From contig CAMDYG010000024.1 of NCBI GenBank assembly GCA_945910225.1, positions 1-37,485 of the forward strand: DNA of 37,485 nt. Direction: 5' to 3'. Shown here piece after piece: positions 1-10,776 of this stretch. Position numbers and translations under genes: made by a program. The notes beneath the pieces were generated by a model. The model was given only the letters and a program-made list of their open reading frames with translations, made no database searches and was not told where the DNA came from. This DNA comes from an uncultured Eubacterium sp. GTDB lineage: Bacteria; Bacillota; Clostridia; Lachnospirales; Lachnospiraceae. The first letter of the stretch is position 1. Every line of letters starts with the position of its first letter.

Positions 1-1538
<1,538 letters not shown>

Positions 1539-1540
1539 TT

Positions 1541-1600
1541 GTCAGTAATGACTGACGAAAAAGAACTGCATGGGGTGAAAACTCCGTGCAGTTTCTGTTG
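1541..1600 (+). terminator. Hairpin pair between dnaK and dnaJ, weak terminator or mRNA processing site
   Basis: Two stem-loops lie in the gap. The first is GTCAGT/ACTGAC (1541-1546 with 1551-1556). The second pairs AACTGCA (1564-1570) with TGCAGTT (1587-1593) and extends inward through G-C and G-T pairs to a TGAAAA loop. Only a broken T tract follows the second stem. It therefore probably allows read-through into dnaJ and lowers or stabilises the upstream message. Confidence 0.5.
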
Positions 1601-1628
1601 ATTAAATAAGAAAGAGGAAGAAGCAATC

Positions 1629-2756
1629 ATGGCAGATAAGAGAGATTATTATGAAGTCCTTGGTGTACCTAAGGATGCCGATGACGCTGCTATTAAGAAA
1701 GCATACAGACAACTTGCAAAGAAATATCATCCAGATATGAATCCGGGAGATAAAGAAGCTGAAGTAAAATTTAAGGAGGCTTCTGAAGCTTATGCGGTGT
1801 TAAGCGATGCTGAGAAGAGAAGACAGTATGACCAGTTTGGCCATGCCGCATTTGAAGGCGGAGCAGGTGGAGCTGGAGCAGGTGGCTTCGACTTCGATTT
1901 TGGAGATATGGGAGATATCTTTGGAGATCTCTTTGGTGGTATGTTTGGCGGCGGCGGAAGCAGACGAAGCAGTAATGGACCAAGAAGAGGTGCTGATGTA
2001 AGGGTTAATGTCAGAATTACATTTGATGAATCAGTACGAGGAACAAAGAAACAGATAGATGTAACATTAAAAAACGAATGTGGTAAGTGTCATGGAACAG
2101 GTGCTAAGGCTGGAACATCTCCAGAAACCTGCAGCAAATGTCACGGAACAGGTCAGGTTACATTTACACAGCAGTCATTCTTAGGAATGGTAAGAAGCCA
2201 GCAGCCTTGTCCGGATTGTCACGGAACAGGAAAGATAATAAAGGAAAAATGTCCGGATTGTTATGGAACTGGTTATATAAGCAGCAAGAAGACAATTGAA
2301 GTTAATATACCTGCTGGTATTGATAATGGACAGTGCGTAAGAATACAGGGCAAAGGTGAACCGGGAACTAATGGAGGTCCAAGAGGAGATCTGTTAGTTG
2401 CGGTTATTATTTCACAGAGTACGGAGTTTGAAAGAGATGGATATAATATATTCTCTAATGTAGTGATTAGTTATCCTACAGCAGTTCTTGGCGGGGAAAT
2501 CAAGGTTAAGACAGTTGATGGTGAAGTACTTTATGAAGTTAAGCCGGGAACAGCTTCTGGCACAAGAGTAAGACTTAAAGGCAAAGGCATGCCTACAGTA
2601 AGAAATCCTCAGATGAGAGGAGATCATTATATGACTCTTGTTGTTGATATTCCTACAAAGCTTAACCAGGAGCAGAAAGATGCACTTCTTGCATATGACA
2701 AGACACTTACAGGAGCAGAGAGACACTCAAAGAAAAAGGGCTTGTTTGGAAAGTAA
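1629..2756 (+). CDS. dnaJ: Chaperone DnaJ (Hsp40)
   Basis: Co-chaperone that delivers clients to DnaK and stimulates its ATPase. The 375-aa product has the full class I layout: an N-terminal J domain with the HPD triad at residues 34-36, a Gly/Phe-rich linker at about 75-115, four CxxCxGxG zinc motifs beginning near residue 151 ([32 protein letters not shown]), then the two beta-barrel client-binding domains. An AGGAAG-type ribosome binding site precedes the ATG. It is downstream of dnaK and ends at a strong terminator, so the chaperone unit closes here. Confidence 0.98.
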   Translation: MADKRDYYEVLGVPKDADDAAIKKAYRQLAKKYHPDMNPGDKEAEVKFKEASEAYAVLSDAEKRRQYDQFGHAAFEGGAGGAGAGGFDFDFGDMGDIFGDLFGGMFGGGGSRRSSNGPRRGADVRVNVRITFDESVRGTKKQIDVTLKNECGKCHGTGAKAGTSPETCSKCHGTGQVTFTQQSFLGMVRSQQPCPDCHGTGKIIKEKCPDCYGTGYISSKKTIEVNIPAGIDNGQCVRIQGKGEPGTNGGPRGDLLVAVIISQSTEFERDGYNIFSNVVISYPTAVLGGEIKVKTVDGEVLYEVKPGTASGTRVRLKGKGMPTVRNPQMRGDHYMTLVVDIPTKLNQEQKDALLAYDKTLTGAERHSKKKGLFGK

Positions 2757-2803
2757 TTTAAATGCACTTTAAGATATACGCATAGTATAAGTAAGTTTAC
2801 ACT

Positions 2804-2848
2804 TACCCCACAATGTGGTAAAATCCTACATTGTGGGGTATTTTATTT
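2804..2848 (+). terminator. Rho-independent terminator after dnaJ
   Basis: A perfect 13-bp inverted repeat (TACCCCACAATGT at 2804-2816, its complement at 2828-2840) with an 11-base loop is followed by TTTTATTT. It closes the dnaK-dnaJ transcript. Confidence 0.93.
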
Positions 2849-2924
2849 AGAAGATGTCAGCGTGAAAAACAGGGGCTTTTCACACACAAGATTCTGTTAG
2901 AAACGGGCAGAAATGGAGATTGAT

Positions 2925-5885
2925 ATGAATTTAGAAACAAGATATAGTGAACTTAATAAAGATTACGGCGCATATGAGCTTGTTAATATTGAAAAGCTTA
3001 ATGACCTTAATTCTGTGGGACTTTTATTAAAGCATAAGAAATCAGGTGCAAGAGTTGCCATTATTTCAAATGATGATGATAACAAGGTGTTTTCTATAGG
3101 ATTCAAGACACCACCGGATAATGATACTGGAATGCAGCATATTATTGAACATTCTACTTTGTGTGGTTCAAGAAAATATCCGGTTAAAGACCCGTTTGTG
3201 GAGTTATGCAAGGGTTCTCTTAATACATTTCTTAATGCCATGACTTATCCGGATAAGACAGTATATCCTGTTGCCAGCTGCAATATGGCGGATTTCAAGA
3301 ATATAATGGATGTATATATGGATGCTGTATTCTATCCTGCAATGTATGAACATGAAGAGATATTCAAGCAGGAGGGCTGGCATTATGAGCTTGAAGATGT
3401 TGACGGAGAGCTTGCTTACAACGGAGTTGTATTTAATGAGATGAAGGGTGTGTATTCTTCAGCAGATGATGTGCTTTCAAGATATACATTTGTATCACTC
3501 TTCCCTGATTCCGAATATAAGAATGAATCCGGTGGTGATCCAGAGGTTATACCACAGCTTAAGTATGAAGACTTCATTAAGTATCATAAGGAGTATTATC
3601 ATCCTGTGAATAGTTATATCTACCTGTATGGTGATATTGATGTTGATGAGAGACTTGAATATCTTGATAAGGAATATCTGTCAGCTTTCGATAAGAATGA
3701 TGTCAATATAGACGCTGAAGTGACTTTCCAGAAAGCATTTGACGCACCTGAGTATGAGACAAGAGAGTATGCAATTACTGACGATGAACCAGAAGAAGAT
3801 AATACTTATCTTTCTTACAATGTTGTTATCGGAACATCAACAGACCCTGTAAGCTATCTTGCATTACAGATTCTTGATTATGCACTTATTATGGCTCCGG
3901 GGGCACCGCTTAAGCAGGCACTTATTGATGCAGGAATTGGAACAGATGTGTACAGCGTGCTAGAGACTTCTGTGTACCAGCCGGTGTATTCAATTATTAC
4001 CAAGAATGCCAATGAGAGTGACAGAGACAGATTTGTAAAAGTTGTTGAAGATACCCTTTCAGATATTGTTAAAAATGGTCTTAGCAGGAGAATGGTTAAG
4101 GCAGGAATTAACTATTACGAATTCAAATACAGAGAAGCTGATTTCGGCCCATATCCAAAAGGACTTATGTATTATCTTACGATGATGGACAGCTGGCTTT
4201 ATGATGAGAATAAGCCGTTTATTCATGTTGAGGCAGGTGAAACATTTGAAATAATCAAGAAGAATTCAGAGAATGGGTTCTTCGAGAAATTCATAGAAGA
4301 TAATATTATTAATAATAACCATGAGGTTGTATTGAGCCTTGTTCCAAAGCACGGACTTGCAGAGGAAAAGGAAGCAAAAGAAGCAGAGAAGCTTGCAAAG
4401 TATAAGGCAACTCTTTCTAAGGGAGAGCTTGAGGAGCTTGTTAAGCAGACAAAGGCACTGAAAGAATATCAGGATACACCTTCAGACCAGAAGGATCTTG
4501 AGAAGATTCCTCAGCTCGAGTTAAAGGATATCACAAGGGAGCCGGCTAAGTTATATATTGATCCTAAAAAGATTGGTGATGTTGATGTAATCCACCATAA
4601 TATGTTTACTAATGGAATCGCATATATAATGATGTGTTATGATTGCAGGAACGTGCCTGATGAGCTTCTTCCATATATCGGACTTTTAAGTTCGGTTCTT
4701 GGTCTTATGGATACAGAAGAATACACATATACTGAACTGACTAATGAAATCAATATCAACTGTGGCGGGATTACAACAGATGCTGCCATATACACAGATA
4801 ATAAGGATTTTGACAAATGTACTATCATGTATGAGGTTAAGGGCAAGGTTCTTTACGACAATATCCGGTTTGTGCTTGATATGATGAATGAAATTATATA
4901 TAAGACAAAGTTTTCGGATTATAAGAGACTCAAGGAAATAATTGCAAAGCTTAAGTCAAGGATGGAAAGCACTATGACAAGTGCAGGACATTCGACAGCA
5001 ATGCTTGCAGGTATGGCACAGTTCTCAAGAAATGCTTATTATTCCAACGAGATGAGAGGATATGGTTTCTATGAACTTATCCAGAAACTTGATTCTCAGT
5101 TTGACGAGCTTAAGGAAGACATTGCAGACAAGTTAAAACAGCTTGTAACTTATATATTCCATAAGGAAAACATTATTGTAAGCTTTACTGCTGATGATAA
5201 GGGATATGACGCATTTAAGCCTGCTTTTGAAATATATGCGGCTGAATTGAAGAAATCGGACATGCCAGTATGCGAGAGGAAGTATACACCTGCAAATGTA
5301 AAGACAGGATATACCTCAGCCTCACAGGTCCAGTATGTTGCCAGATGCGGTAATTTCAGGGATGGAGGTTATGAATATACAGGAGCATTAAGAGTGCTTA
5401 AGGTTATATTCTCATATGACTATCTCTGGATTAATATAAGAGTTAAGGGCGGCGCATATGGCTGTATGAGCGGTTCGTACAGAAATGGTGATATGTATAT
5501 GGTTTCTTACAGAGATCCTAATTTAAGAAAGACTAATGAGATATATGAAAATGCAGCGGATTATCTTAAACATTTTGACGTAAGCGACAGAGATATGGTG
5601 AAGTTCATAATCGGAACAATAGGAGATATTGACACACCTATGAATCCGGCTGCAAAGGGAACAAGATCGTTTGGTGCATACATCTGTAACACAGATTACG
5701 AGTCACTGAAGAAAGAAAGAGGACAGGTTCTTGACTGTACTGTAGAGAAGATAAGAGAACTTGCACCCCTTGTAAGATGTGCGATGGACGAGGATTATTT
5801 CTGCGTTGTGGGAAGCAGCAAGGAAATTAATAAAGAGAGTGAACTTTTTGATAAGATACAGCCACTTATTAAGGTACAGGGTTAA
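2925..5885 (+). CDS. M16C zinc metallopeptidase, presequence-protease/insulinase type
   Basis: Large peptidase expected to degrade short unstructured peptides inside a closed chamber. The inverted zinc motif HxxEH is at residues 72-76 (HIIEH), and a candidate third zinc ligand is the Glu of NEMKG at residue 172, a normal spacing for the family. The length of 986 aa matches the single-chain four-domain M16C enzymes (PreP and Clostridium relatives), which carry an active N-terminal half, a linker and an inactive C-terminal half. No signal peptide is seen, so it is probably cytoplasmic. I chose ATG 2925 because GGAG at 2915-2918 sits six bases upstream; an in-frame ATG at 2913 overlaps that site. 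It follows the dnaJ terminator, and era begins 16 bases after its stop. No gene symbol is given because the bacterial member has no settled name. Confidence 0.93.
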   Translation: MNLETRYSELNKDYGAYELVNIEKLNDLNSVGLLLKHKKSGARVAIISNDDDNKVFSIGFKTPPDNDTGMQHIIEHSTLCGSRKYPVKDPFVELCKGSLNTFLNAMTYPDKTVYPVASCNMADFKNIMDVYMDAVFYPAMYEHEEIFKQEGWHYELEDVDGELAYNGVVFNEMKGVYSSADDVLSRYTFVSLFPDSEYKNESGGDPEVIPQLKYEDFIKYHKEYYHPVNSYIYLYGDIDVDERLEYLDKEYLSAFDKNDVNIDAEVTFQKAFDAPEYETREYAITDDEPEEDNTYLSYNVVIGTSTDPVSYLALQILDYALIMAPGAPLKQALIDAGIGTDVYSVLETSVYQPVYSIITKNANESDRDRFVKVVEDTLSDIVKNGLSRRMVKAGINYYEFKYREADFGPYPKGLMYYLTMMDSWLYDENKPFIHVEAGETFEIIKKNSENGFFEKFIEDNIINNNHEVVLSLVPKHGLAEEKEAKEAEKLAKYKATLSKGELEELVKQTKALKEYQDTPSDQKDLEKIPQLELKDITREPAKLYIDPKKIGDVDVIHHNMFTNGIAYIMMCYDCRNVPDELLPYIGLLSSVLGLMDTEEYTYTELTNEININCGGITTDAAIYTDNKDFDKCTIMYEVKGKVLYDNIRFVLDMMNEIIYKTKFSDYKRLKEIIAKLKSRMESTMTSAGHSTAMLAGMAQFSRNAYYSNEMRGYGFYELIQKLDSQFDELKEDIADKLKQLVTYIFHKENIIVSFTADDKGYDAFKPAFEIYAAELKKSDMPVCERKYTPANVKTGYTSASQVQYVARCGNFRDGGYEYTGALRVLKVIFSYDYLWINIRVKGGAYGCMSGSYRNGDMYMVSYRDPNLRKTNEIYENAADYLKHFDVSDRDMVKFIIGTIGDIDTPMNPAAKGTRSFGAYICNTDYESLKKERGQVLDCTVEKIRELAPLVRCAMDEDYFCVVGSSKEINKESELFDKIQPLIKVQG

Positions 5886-5901
5886 TAGAAAAGGAGAATT
5901 T

Positions 5902-6870
5902 ATGAATTTAGACGAAATGCTTGCGGCCAGCGGGATTACCGGGGGAGCTAAGGCAGAAAACACAAGGACTAAGACAGGCTTTGTAACATTTATAGGAAGA
6001 CCTAATGTTGGTAAGTCAACACTTATGAACCAGATAATCGGACAGAAGATAGCGATTACTTCTAACAAGCCTCAGACTACAAGAAACAGAATACAGACTG
6101 TATACACTGATGAGCGTGGACAGATTGTTTTTGTTGACACTCCGGGTATCCACAAGGCTAAGAATAAGCTTGGAGAATACATGGTTGGTGCAGCAGAGAA
6201 GACAATCAGCGAGGTTGACCTTATATGCTGGCTTGTTGAGCCTACAACACATCTTGGAACTGCCGAGGAGCATATCGTAGAGAAGCTTAAAGAGTGCAAA
6301 ACTCCAATTGTTCTTGTTATCAATAAGACTGATACAATTAAGAAAGAGGAGATTCTTCCTGTTATTGACTGCTACAGAAAGGAACTTGATTTCGTTGATA
6401 TTGTTCCTGTGTGCGCAAGAAACGGCAATAATGTTGACGACCTGCTTGATGTTATATTCTCACATCTTGACTATGGTCCGATGTACTATGATGAAGATAC
6501 AGTTACAGACCAGCCAATGAAGCAGATTGTTGCAGAGCTTATAAGAGAGAAAGCACTTCATGCATTAAACGATGAGATTCCACATGGGATCGCAGTTGTT
6601 ATCGACAGCTTCAAGGAAAGAAGAAATGCAAGAGGTCCTATAACAGATATCGACGCATCTATTGTATGCGAAAGAGATTCCCACAAAGGAATTATTATCG
6701 GCAAGGGCGGAGAAATGCTTAAGAAAATCGGAACTAATGCCAGATACGAGATTGAGAAGCAGCTTGACATGAAGGTTAATCTTAAGCTCTGGGTTAAGGT
6801 TAAAAAGGAATGGCGTGACAGTGATATTCTTCTTAAGAATTTCGGATATGATAAGAAGAAAGATAAATAG
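5902..6870 (+). CDS. era: GTPase Era
   Basis: Essential GTPase that binds 16S rRNA during 30S subunit maturation. The 322-aa product shows G1 GRPNVGKS at residues 32-39, G3 DTPG at about 79-82, G4 NKTD at about 141-144, and a C-terminal KH RNA-binding domain with the GKGG loop near 267. ATG 5902 was chosen because AAGGAG (5891-5896) lies five bases upstream; longer frames reach back into the preceding peptidase gene. An N-terminal tail of about 25 residues precedes the G domain. recO follows, a common Firmicutes neighbour. Confidence 0.97.
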   Translation: MNLDEMLAASGITGGAKAENTRTKTGFVTFIGRPNVGKSTLMNQIIGQKIAITSNKPQTTRNRIQTVYTDERGQIVFVDTPGIHKAKNKLGEYMVGAAEKTISEVDLICWLVEPTTHLGTAEEHIVEKLKECKTPIVLVINKTDTIKKEEILPVIDCYRKELDFVDIVPVCARNGNNVDDLLDVIFSHLDYGPMYYDEDTVTDQPMKQIVAELIREKALHALNDEIPHGIAVVIDSFKERRNARGPITDIDASIVCERDSHKGIIIGKGGEMLKKIGTNARYEIEKQLDMKVNLKLWVKVKKEWRDSDILLKNFGYDKKKDK

Positions 6871-6921
6871 TTTACAAAATGTCCGGGTAATCTGAAGACT
6901 GTAAACATACAGGAGGAGAAA

Positions 6922-7665
6922 ATGGCAGAAGTTACTACTGTTACAGGCATGATACTTTCTGCCATGCCTGTCGGGGAATATGACAGAAGACTGGTTATTC
7001 TTACAAAGGAACTTGGTAAAATAACAGTGTTTGCAAAAGGTGCAAGAAAGCCGAACAGTGCTCTGATTGGAGTTACAAGAAGCTTTATATTTGGAACATT
7101 TGATGTATACCGGGGACGTGATTCATATACGATGTATAAGGCGTCAGCGAGGGAGTATTTTGAAAGTGTTGTGAATGACCTTAATGCAGTGTGCTATGCG
7201 TGTTATTTTGCTGAGATTGCAGACTATTATGGCAGAGAGAATCTGGATGCGTCAGAGATGATAAATGTTTTGTATATAACTCTGAAGGCACTGGGTAAAA
7301 AACTCATAAGTTATGAACTTATAAGGTATATATATGAGATAAGGATGATAGCTGTTAATGGTGAGTGCCCGGATTTTTTCACATGCAGCAGATGTGGCAG
7401 CGAGAAAGAGCTTTCAGAGTACTCATTTTCAAGAAATGGAATGTTCTGCCGCAACTGTGCAGGGGAAGTGCATGATGGAGTACGTCTGTCAGGATCGGCA
7501 GTATATACATTACAGTATATTGTTACATCACAGCTTACGAAATTGTATTCTTTTACTGTTACAGTGGAAGTTGAGCGTGAACTGGGAATGATTGTCAACA
7601 GGTTGGAAAAACATGTGTTTGATAAAGAATTTAAGTCAAGGGAAATGCTTAATCTGACCATATAA
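6922..7665 (+). CDS. recO: DNA repair protein RecO
   Basis: Mediator that, with RecF/RecR, loads RecA on SSB-coated single-stranded DNA and anneals complementary strands. The 247-aa product is of usual size, with an N-terminal OB fold (residues 1-80, including the conserved stretch GKITVFAKGARKP), a helical domain and a C-terminal zinc module with CxxC pairs at 155/158 and 176/179. AGGAGG at 6911-6916 supports ATG 6922. The 51-base gap after era holds a 7-bp inverted repeat (GTTTACA at 6870-6876, TGTAAAC at 6900-6906) with no T tract, so era and recO are probably co-transcribed. Confidence 0.96.
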   Translation: MAEVTTVTGMILSAMPVGEYDRRLVILTKELGKITVFAKGARKPNSALIGVTRSFIFGTFDVYRGRDSYTMYKASAREYFESVVNDLNAVCYACYFAEIADYYGRENLDASEMINVLYITLKALGKKLISYELIRYIYEIRMIAVNGECPDFFTCSRCGSEKELSEYSFSRNGMFCRNCAGEVHDGVRLSGSAVYTLQYIVTSQLTKLYSFTVTVEVERELGMIVNRLEKHVFDKEFKSREMLNLTI

Positions 7666-7674
7666 TTGTAATGC

Positions 7675-7706
7675 AAACTGGCTATGTTATCATATGCCAG
7701 TTTTTT
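7675..7706 (+). terminator. Rho-independent terminator after recO
   Basis: The 8-bp stem AAACTGGC (7675-7682) pairs with GCCAGTTT (7696-7703), and the 3' arm runs into TTTTTT (7701-7706). It starts ten bases after the recO stop and separates era-recO from the kinase gene. Confidence 0.85.
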
Positions 7707-7759
7707 GTATATTAAAGGGTAAAGATTTTACGCTATATTCAGATGAAAGGAGAGACAAT

Positions 7760-8602
7760 ATGTCAGAGAATAAAGTGTCTCATAACAACCAGAAGAAAAT
7801 AGCTGCAATTAATGATTATTCTGGCTTTGGAAGATGTTCTATAGCAGTTGAACTGCCTGTTATATCAGCAATGAAAATCCAGTGTTGTCCAATGCCTACA
7901 TCGATTTTTTCTAATCATACAGGCTTTGAGAGCTTCTATTTTAAGGACTTTACAGATAGTATGCTGGATTATATGGCGGAGTGGAAGAAGTTAAACCTTA
8001 AATTTGATGGAATTATAACAGGATTTTTAGGTTCACATAATCAGATTGCTATTGTTGAGGAATTTTTTAAAAATTTTAAAACAGAAGATAATATAGTTGT
8101 GATTGACCCTGTTATGGGAGATTATGGAAGCATGTATCCTACATATACAGATGAAACTTGTCAGGAGATGAAGAAGCTCGTAAAATATGCGGATATTCTT
8201 ACACCTAATCTGACAGAAGCATGTATTATAACGGATGAACCATACAAGCCGGATTATTCTAATGACGAACTTAAAAAAATTGCCATGAAGCTTGTTGCAA
8301 TGGGACCTTCCAGAATAGTTATTACCGGAATCCAGCGTGGGCAGTATATAGGCAATTACTGTTACGAGAAGAACAGGGAAGATTATCTTATTAAAACAAT
8401 GAAGGTCGGAACTCAGCGTTCAGGTACAGGAGATATATTTGCATCAATAATAGCGGCAGATGCTGTTAATGGCGTGAATTTTCATGAGTCAGTAAGAAAG
8501 GCCTCAACATTTATTAAAAAATGTATTCTTAAAGCTATTGAGATGGATATACCGCTTACGGACGGAGTTCCATTTGAAGAATTGCTGACAACTTTAAAAT
8601 AA
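7760..8602 (+). CDS. PdxY/PdxK-like pyridoxal/pyridoxamine kinase
   Basis: Ribokinase-fold enzyme expected to phosphorylate B6 vitamers (pyridoxine, pyridoxal, pyridoxamine) with ATP in PLP salvage. The 280-aa product begins with the substrate-lid region DYSGFGRCS, has DPVMGDYG near the middle, the TPNLTEA segment, and the catalytic anion-hole motif GTGD at residues 222-225. Those features fit the pyridoxal kinase branch of the PfkB family rather than sugar kinases or the ThiD-type. ATG 7760 is preferred because AGGAGAG (7748-7754) lies just upstream; a longer frame from 7694 starts inside the recO terminator. The radical SAM gene follows after 30 bases and may be co-transcribed. Exact vitamer preference cannot be read from sequence. 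Confidence 0.85.
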   Translation: MSENKVSHNNQKKIAAINDYSGFGRCSIAVELPVISAMKIQCCPMPTSIFSNHTGFESFYFKDFTDSMLDYMAEWKKLNLKFDGIITGFLGSHNQIAIVEEFFKNFKTEDNIVVIDPVMGDYGSMYPTYTDETCQEMKKLVKYADILTPNLTEACIITDEPYKPDYSNDELKKIAMKLVAMGPSRIVITGIQRGQYIGNYCYEKNREDYLIKTMKVGTQRSGTGDIFASIIAADAVNGVNFHESVRKASTFIKKCILKAIEMDIPLTDGVPFEELLTTLK

Positions 8603-8632
8603 TAAAATAGGTCAAAGAAAAGGAGATATACT

Positions 8633-9235
8633 ATGGAAATATTATATAAGGTTCATAATAATTTGTATGTTAATCTGACTAATAAATGTCCGTATTCATG
8701 CACATTCTGCTTAAGACAGACTATGGACAGAATTGGGGAGTCAGGAAGACTCTGGCTTGAGAGAGAACCATCATATGATGAGGTTGTTGAGGAATTCTCT
8801 AAGTTTAATATGGATGAGTATGAAGAGGTTGTGTTCTGTGGATTTGGTGAGCCCACAGAAAGATTCGATGTACTTATTAAAGTTGCTTCTTATGTTAAGA
8901 AAACATTTGGGAAGAAGATAAGAATTAATACGAACGGGGTTGGAAATCTTGTTAATGGAAGGGATATTGTACCAGAGATGAAAGGTCTTGTTGATACAAT
9001 ATCTATCAGCCTTAATAATCCACATAAGGACGAATATAATGCATTGGTAAGAAGTAAGTTTGGAGAGAAATCTTTTGATGAAATGATTAACTTTGCCAAG
9101 GAGTGTACACAGTATATTCCAAATGTTGTTCTTACAACAGTTGATACTACCATATCACATGAAGAAGAGGCTGAATGTCAGAAAATATGTGATGAAATAG
9201 GAGCAACATACAGAATACGTCCATGGGAAGATTAA
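8633..9235 (+). CDS. Small radical SAM protein, TatD-linked type
   Basis: The 200-aa product binds a 4Fe-4S cluster through CxxxCxxC at residues 19, 23 and 26 (CPYSCTFC) and has the glycine-rich GFGEP SAM-binding strand. The opening NNLYVNLTNKCP and the following LWLEREP match what I remember of the 'TatD family-associated radical SAM' family. Here no tatD gene is adjacent: the neighbours are a B6-vitamer kinase and glyS. It is short for a radical SAM enzyme, with no auxiliary cluster domain and no peptide-recognition extension visible. An AAGGAG site (8619-8624) precedes the ATG. The reaction and substrate are unknown, and the family assignment is from memory. Confidence 0.8.
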   Translation: MEILYKVHNNLYVNLTNKCPYSCTFCLRQTMDRIGESGRLWLEREPSYDEVVEEFSKFNMDEYEEVVFCGFGEPTERFDVLIKVASYVKKTFGKKIRINTNGVGNLVNGRDIVPEMKGLVDTISISLNNPHKDEYNALVRSKFGEKSFDEMINFAKECTQYIPNVVLTTVDTTISHEEEAECQKICDEIGATYRIRPWED

Positions 9236-9249
9236 GCTGTCAGTTTCCC

Positions 9250-9278
9250 TTGCTAATTAGAAACAAATATTATAAAAT
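9250..9278 (+). promoter_or_regulatory. Sigma-A-type promoter for glyS
   Basis: TTGCTA (9250-9255), a 17-base spacer and TAAAAT (9273-9278). The expected start near 9285 gives a leader of about 65 bases. That leader can form a small bulged hairpin (GCCCGA at 9296-9301 against TCAGGGC at 9317-9323) and holds an imperfect GATGCAGTTC/GATGTAGTC repeat. It is too short for a T-box. Confidence 0.6.
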
Positions 9279-9350
9279 AATATAGATTACGTGAAGCCCG
9301 ATGCAGTTCGATGTAGTCAGGGCAGCACATAGAATTTTGGAGGAATTATA

Positions 9351-10742
9351 ATGGTGGAAAAGACAATGGAGAAAATTGTTTCTTTAGCTAAAGCTAGAGG
9401 ATTTGTTTACCCAGGCTCTGAGATATATGGTGGTCTGGCTAATACATGGGATTACGGCAATCTCGGTGTTGAGTTAAAGAACAATGTTAAGAAGGCATGG
9501 TGGCAGAAGTTCGTACAGGAAAGCCCATATAATGTTGGTGTTGACTGTGCAATTCTTATGAACCCTCAGACTTGGGTAGCATCAGGTCATCTTGGTGGAT
9601 TTTCTGATCCATTAATGGACTGCAAGGAATGTCATGAGAGATTCAGAGCAGATAAACTTATAGAAGACTGGGCAGACGAGAATTCATATGATCTTGGAGG
9701 ATCAGTTGATGGCTGGACACAGGAGCAGATGAAGAGTTTCATTGATGAGAAGAATATCTGCTGTCCTTCATGTGGAAAGCATAATTTCACAGATATCAGA
9801 CAGTTTAACCTTATGTTTAAGACATTCCAGGGTGTAACAGAAGATGCTAAGAACACAGTATATTTAAGACCAGAGACAGCACAGGGTATATTTGTTAATT
9901 TCAAGAATGTTCAGAGAACATCAAGAAAGAAAGTTCCTTTTGGTATCGGACAGATTGGTAAGTCTTTCCGTAATGAGATTACACCTGGTAACTTCACTTT
10001 CAGAACAAGAGAATTTGAGCAGATGGAATTAGAGTTCTTCTGCAAGCCGGGAACAGATCTTGAGTGGTTTACATATTGGAGACAGTATTGTATAGACTGG
10101 CTTAAGGCATTAGGAATGAAGGAAGATGAGATGAGAGCAAGAGATCATTCACCAGAAGAACTCTGCTTCTACTCTAAGGGAACAACAGATATTGAATTCC
10201 TTTTCCCATTCGGATGGGGCGAACTCTGGGGTATTGCTGACAGAACAGATTATGATCTTACACAGCATCAGACAGTATCTGGAGAAGATATGTCATACTT
10301 TGATGATGAGTCTAAGGAAAAGTATGTTCCATATGTTATTGAGCCTTCACTTGGTGCAGATCGTGTGACATTAGCTTTCCTTTGTTCAGCTTATGATGAA
10401 GAAGAGCTTGAAGGCGGAGATGTAAGAACAGTTCTTCATTTCCATCCAGCGTTAGCACCAGTTAAGATTGGTATTCTTCCACTTTCTAAGAAGCTTAATG
10501 AAAGCGCTGAAAAGATATATGCAGAGCTTTCTAAGTATTACAACTGTGAATTTGATGACAGGGGTAATATTGGAAAGAGATACAGAAGACAGGATGAGAT
10601 AGGAACACCTTTCTGTATAACATATGATTTTGATTCTGAAGAAGATGGAGCTGTAACAGTAAGAGACAGAGATACCATGCAGCAGGAAAGAATCAAAATT
10701 GAAGACCTTAAGGCATATTTTGAAGATAAGTTCAGATTCTAA
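9351..10742 (+). CDS. glyS: Glycyl-tRNA synthetase, alpha2 dimer type
   Basis: Class II synthetase that charges tRNA-Gly. The 463-aa product is the eukaryote/archaea-like single-chain form found in many Firmicutes, not the GlyQ/GlyS alpha2beta2 form. Landmarks are the N-terminal [17 protein letters not shown], motif 2 around [21 protein letters not shown], a Cys-rich zinc insertion (CKECHERF and [10 protein letters not shown]), motif 3 [14 protein letters not shown], and a C-terminal anticodon-binding domain. GGAGG lies upstream of ATG 9351; ATG 9366 is a less likely alternative. The symbol glyQS is also used for this form. It heads a long run of same-strand genes. Confidence 0.95.
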   Translation: MVEKTMEKIVSLAKARGFVYPGSEIYGGLANTWDYGNLGVELKNNVKKAWWQKFVQESPYNVGVDCAILMNPQTWVASGHLGGFSDPLMDCKECHERFRADKLIEDWADENSYDLGGSVDGWTQEQMKSFIDEKNICCPSCGKHNFTDIRQFNLMFKTFQGVTEDAKNTVYLRPETAQGIFVNFKNVQRTSRKKVPFGIGQIGKSFRNEITPGNFTFRTREFEQMELEFFCKPGTDLEWFTYWRQYCIDWLKALGMKEDEMRARDHSPEELCFYSKGTTDIEFLFPFGWGELWGIADRTDYDLTQHQTVSGEDMSYFDDESKEKYVPYVIEPSLGADRVTLAFLCSAYDEEELEGGDVRTVLHFHPALAPVKIGILPLSKKLNESAEKIYAELSKYYNCEFDDRGNIGKRYRRQDEIGTPFCITYDFDSEEDGAVTVRDRDTMQQERIKIEDLKAYFEDKFRF

Positions 10743-10776
10743 TGAATATTGGATGGATTAAATAAAGGATATAATT

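Noticed and set aside
6870-6906. Inverted repeat GTTTACA/TGTAAAC between era and recO
   Set aside because: The stem is only seven pairs with a 23-base loop and no T tract; it could be an operator, but nothing supports one.
9279-9350. Possible T-box or riboswitch before glyS
   Set aside because: The leader is about 65 bases and lacks the T-box sequence and antiterminator; only a small imperfect hairpin is present.
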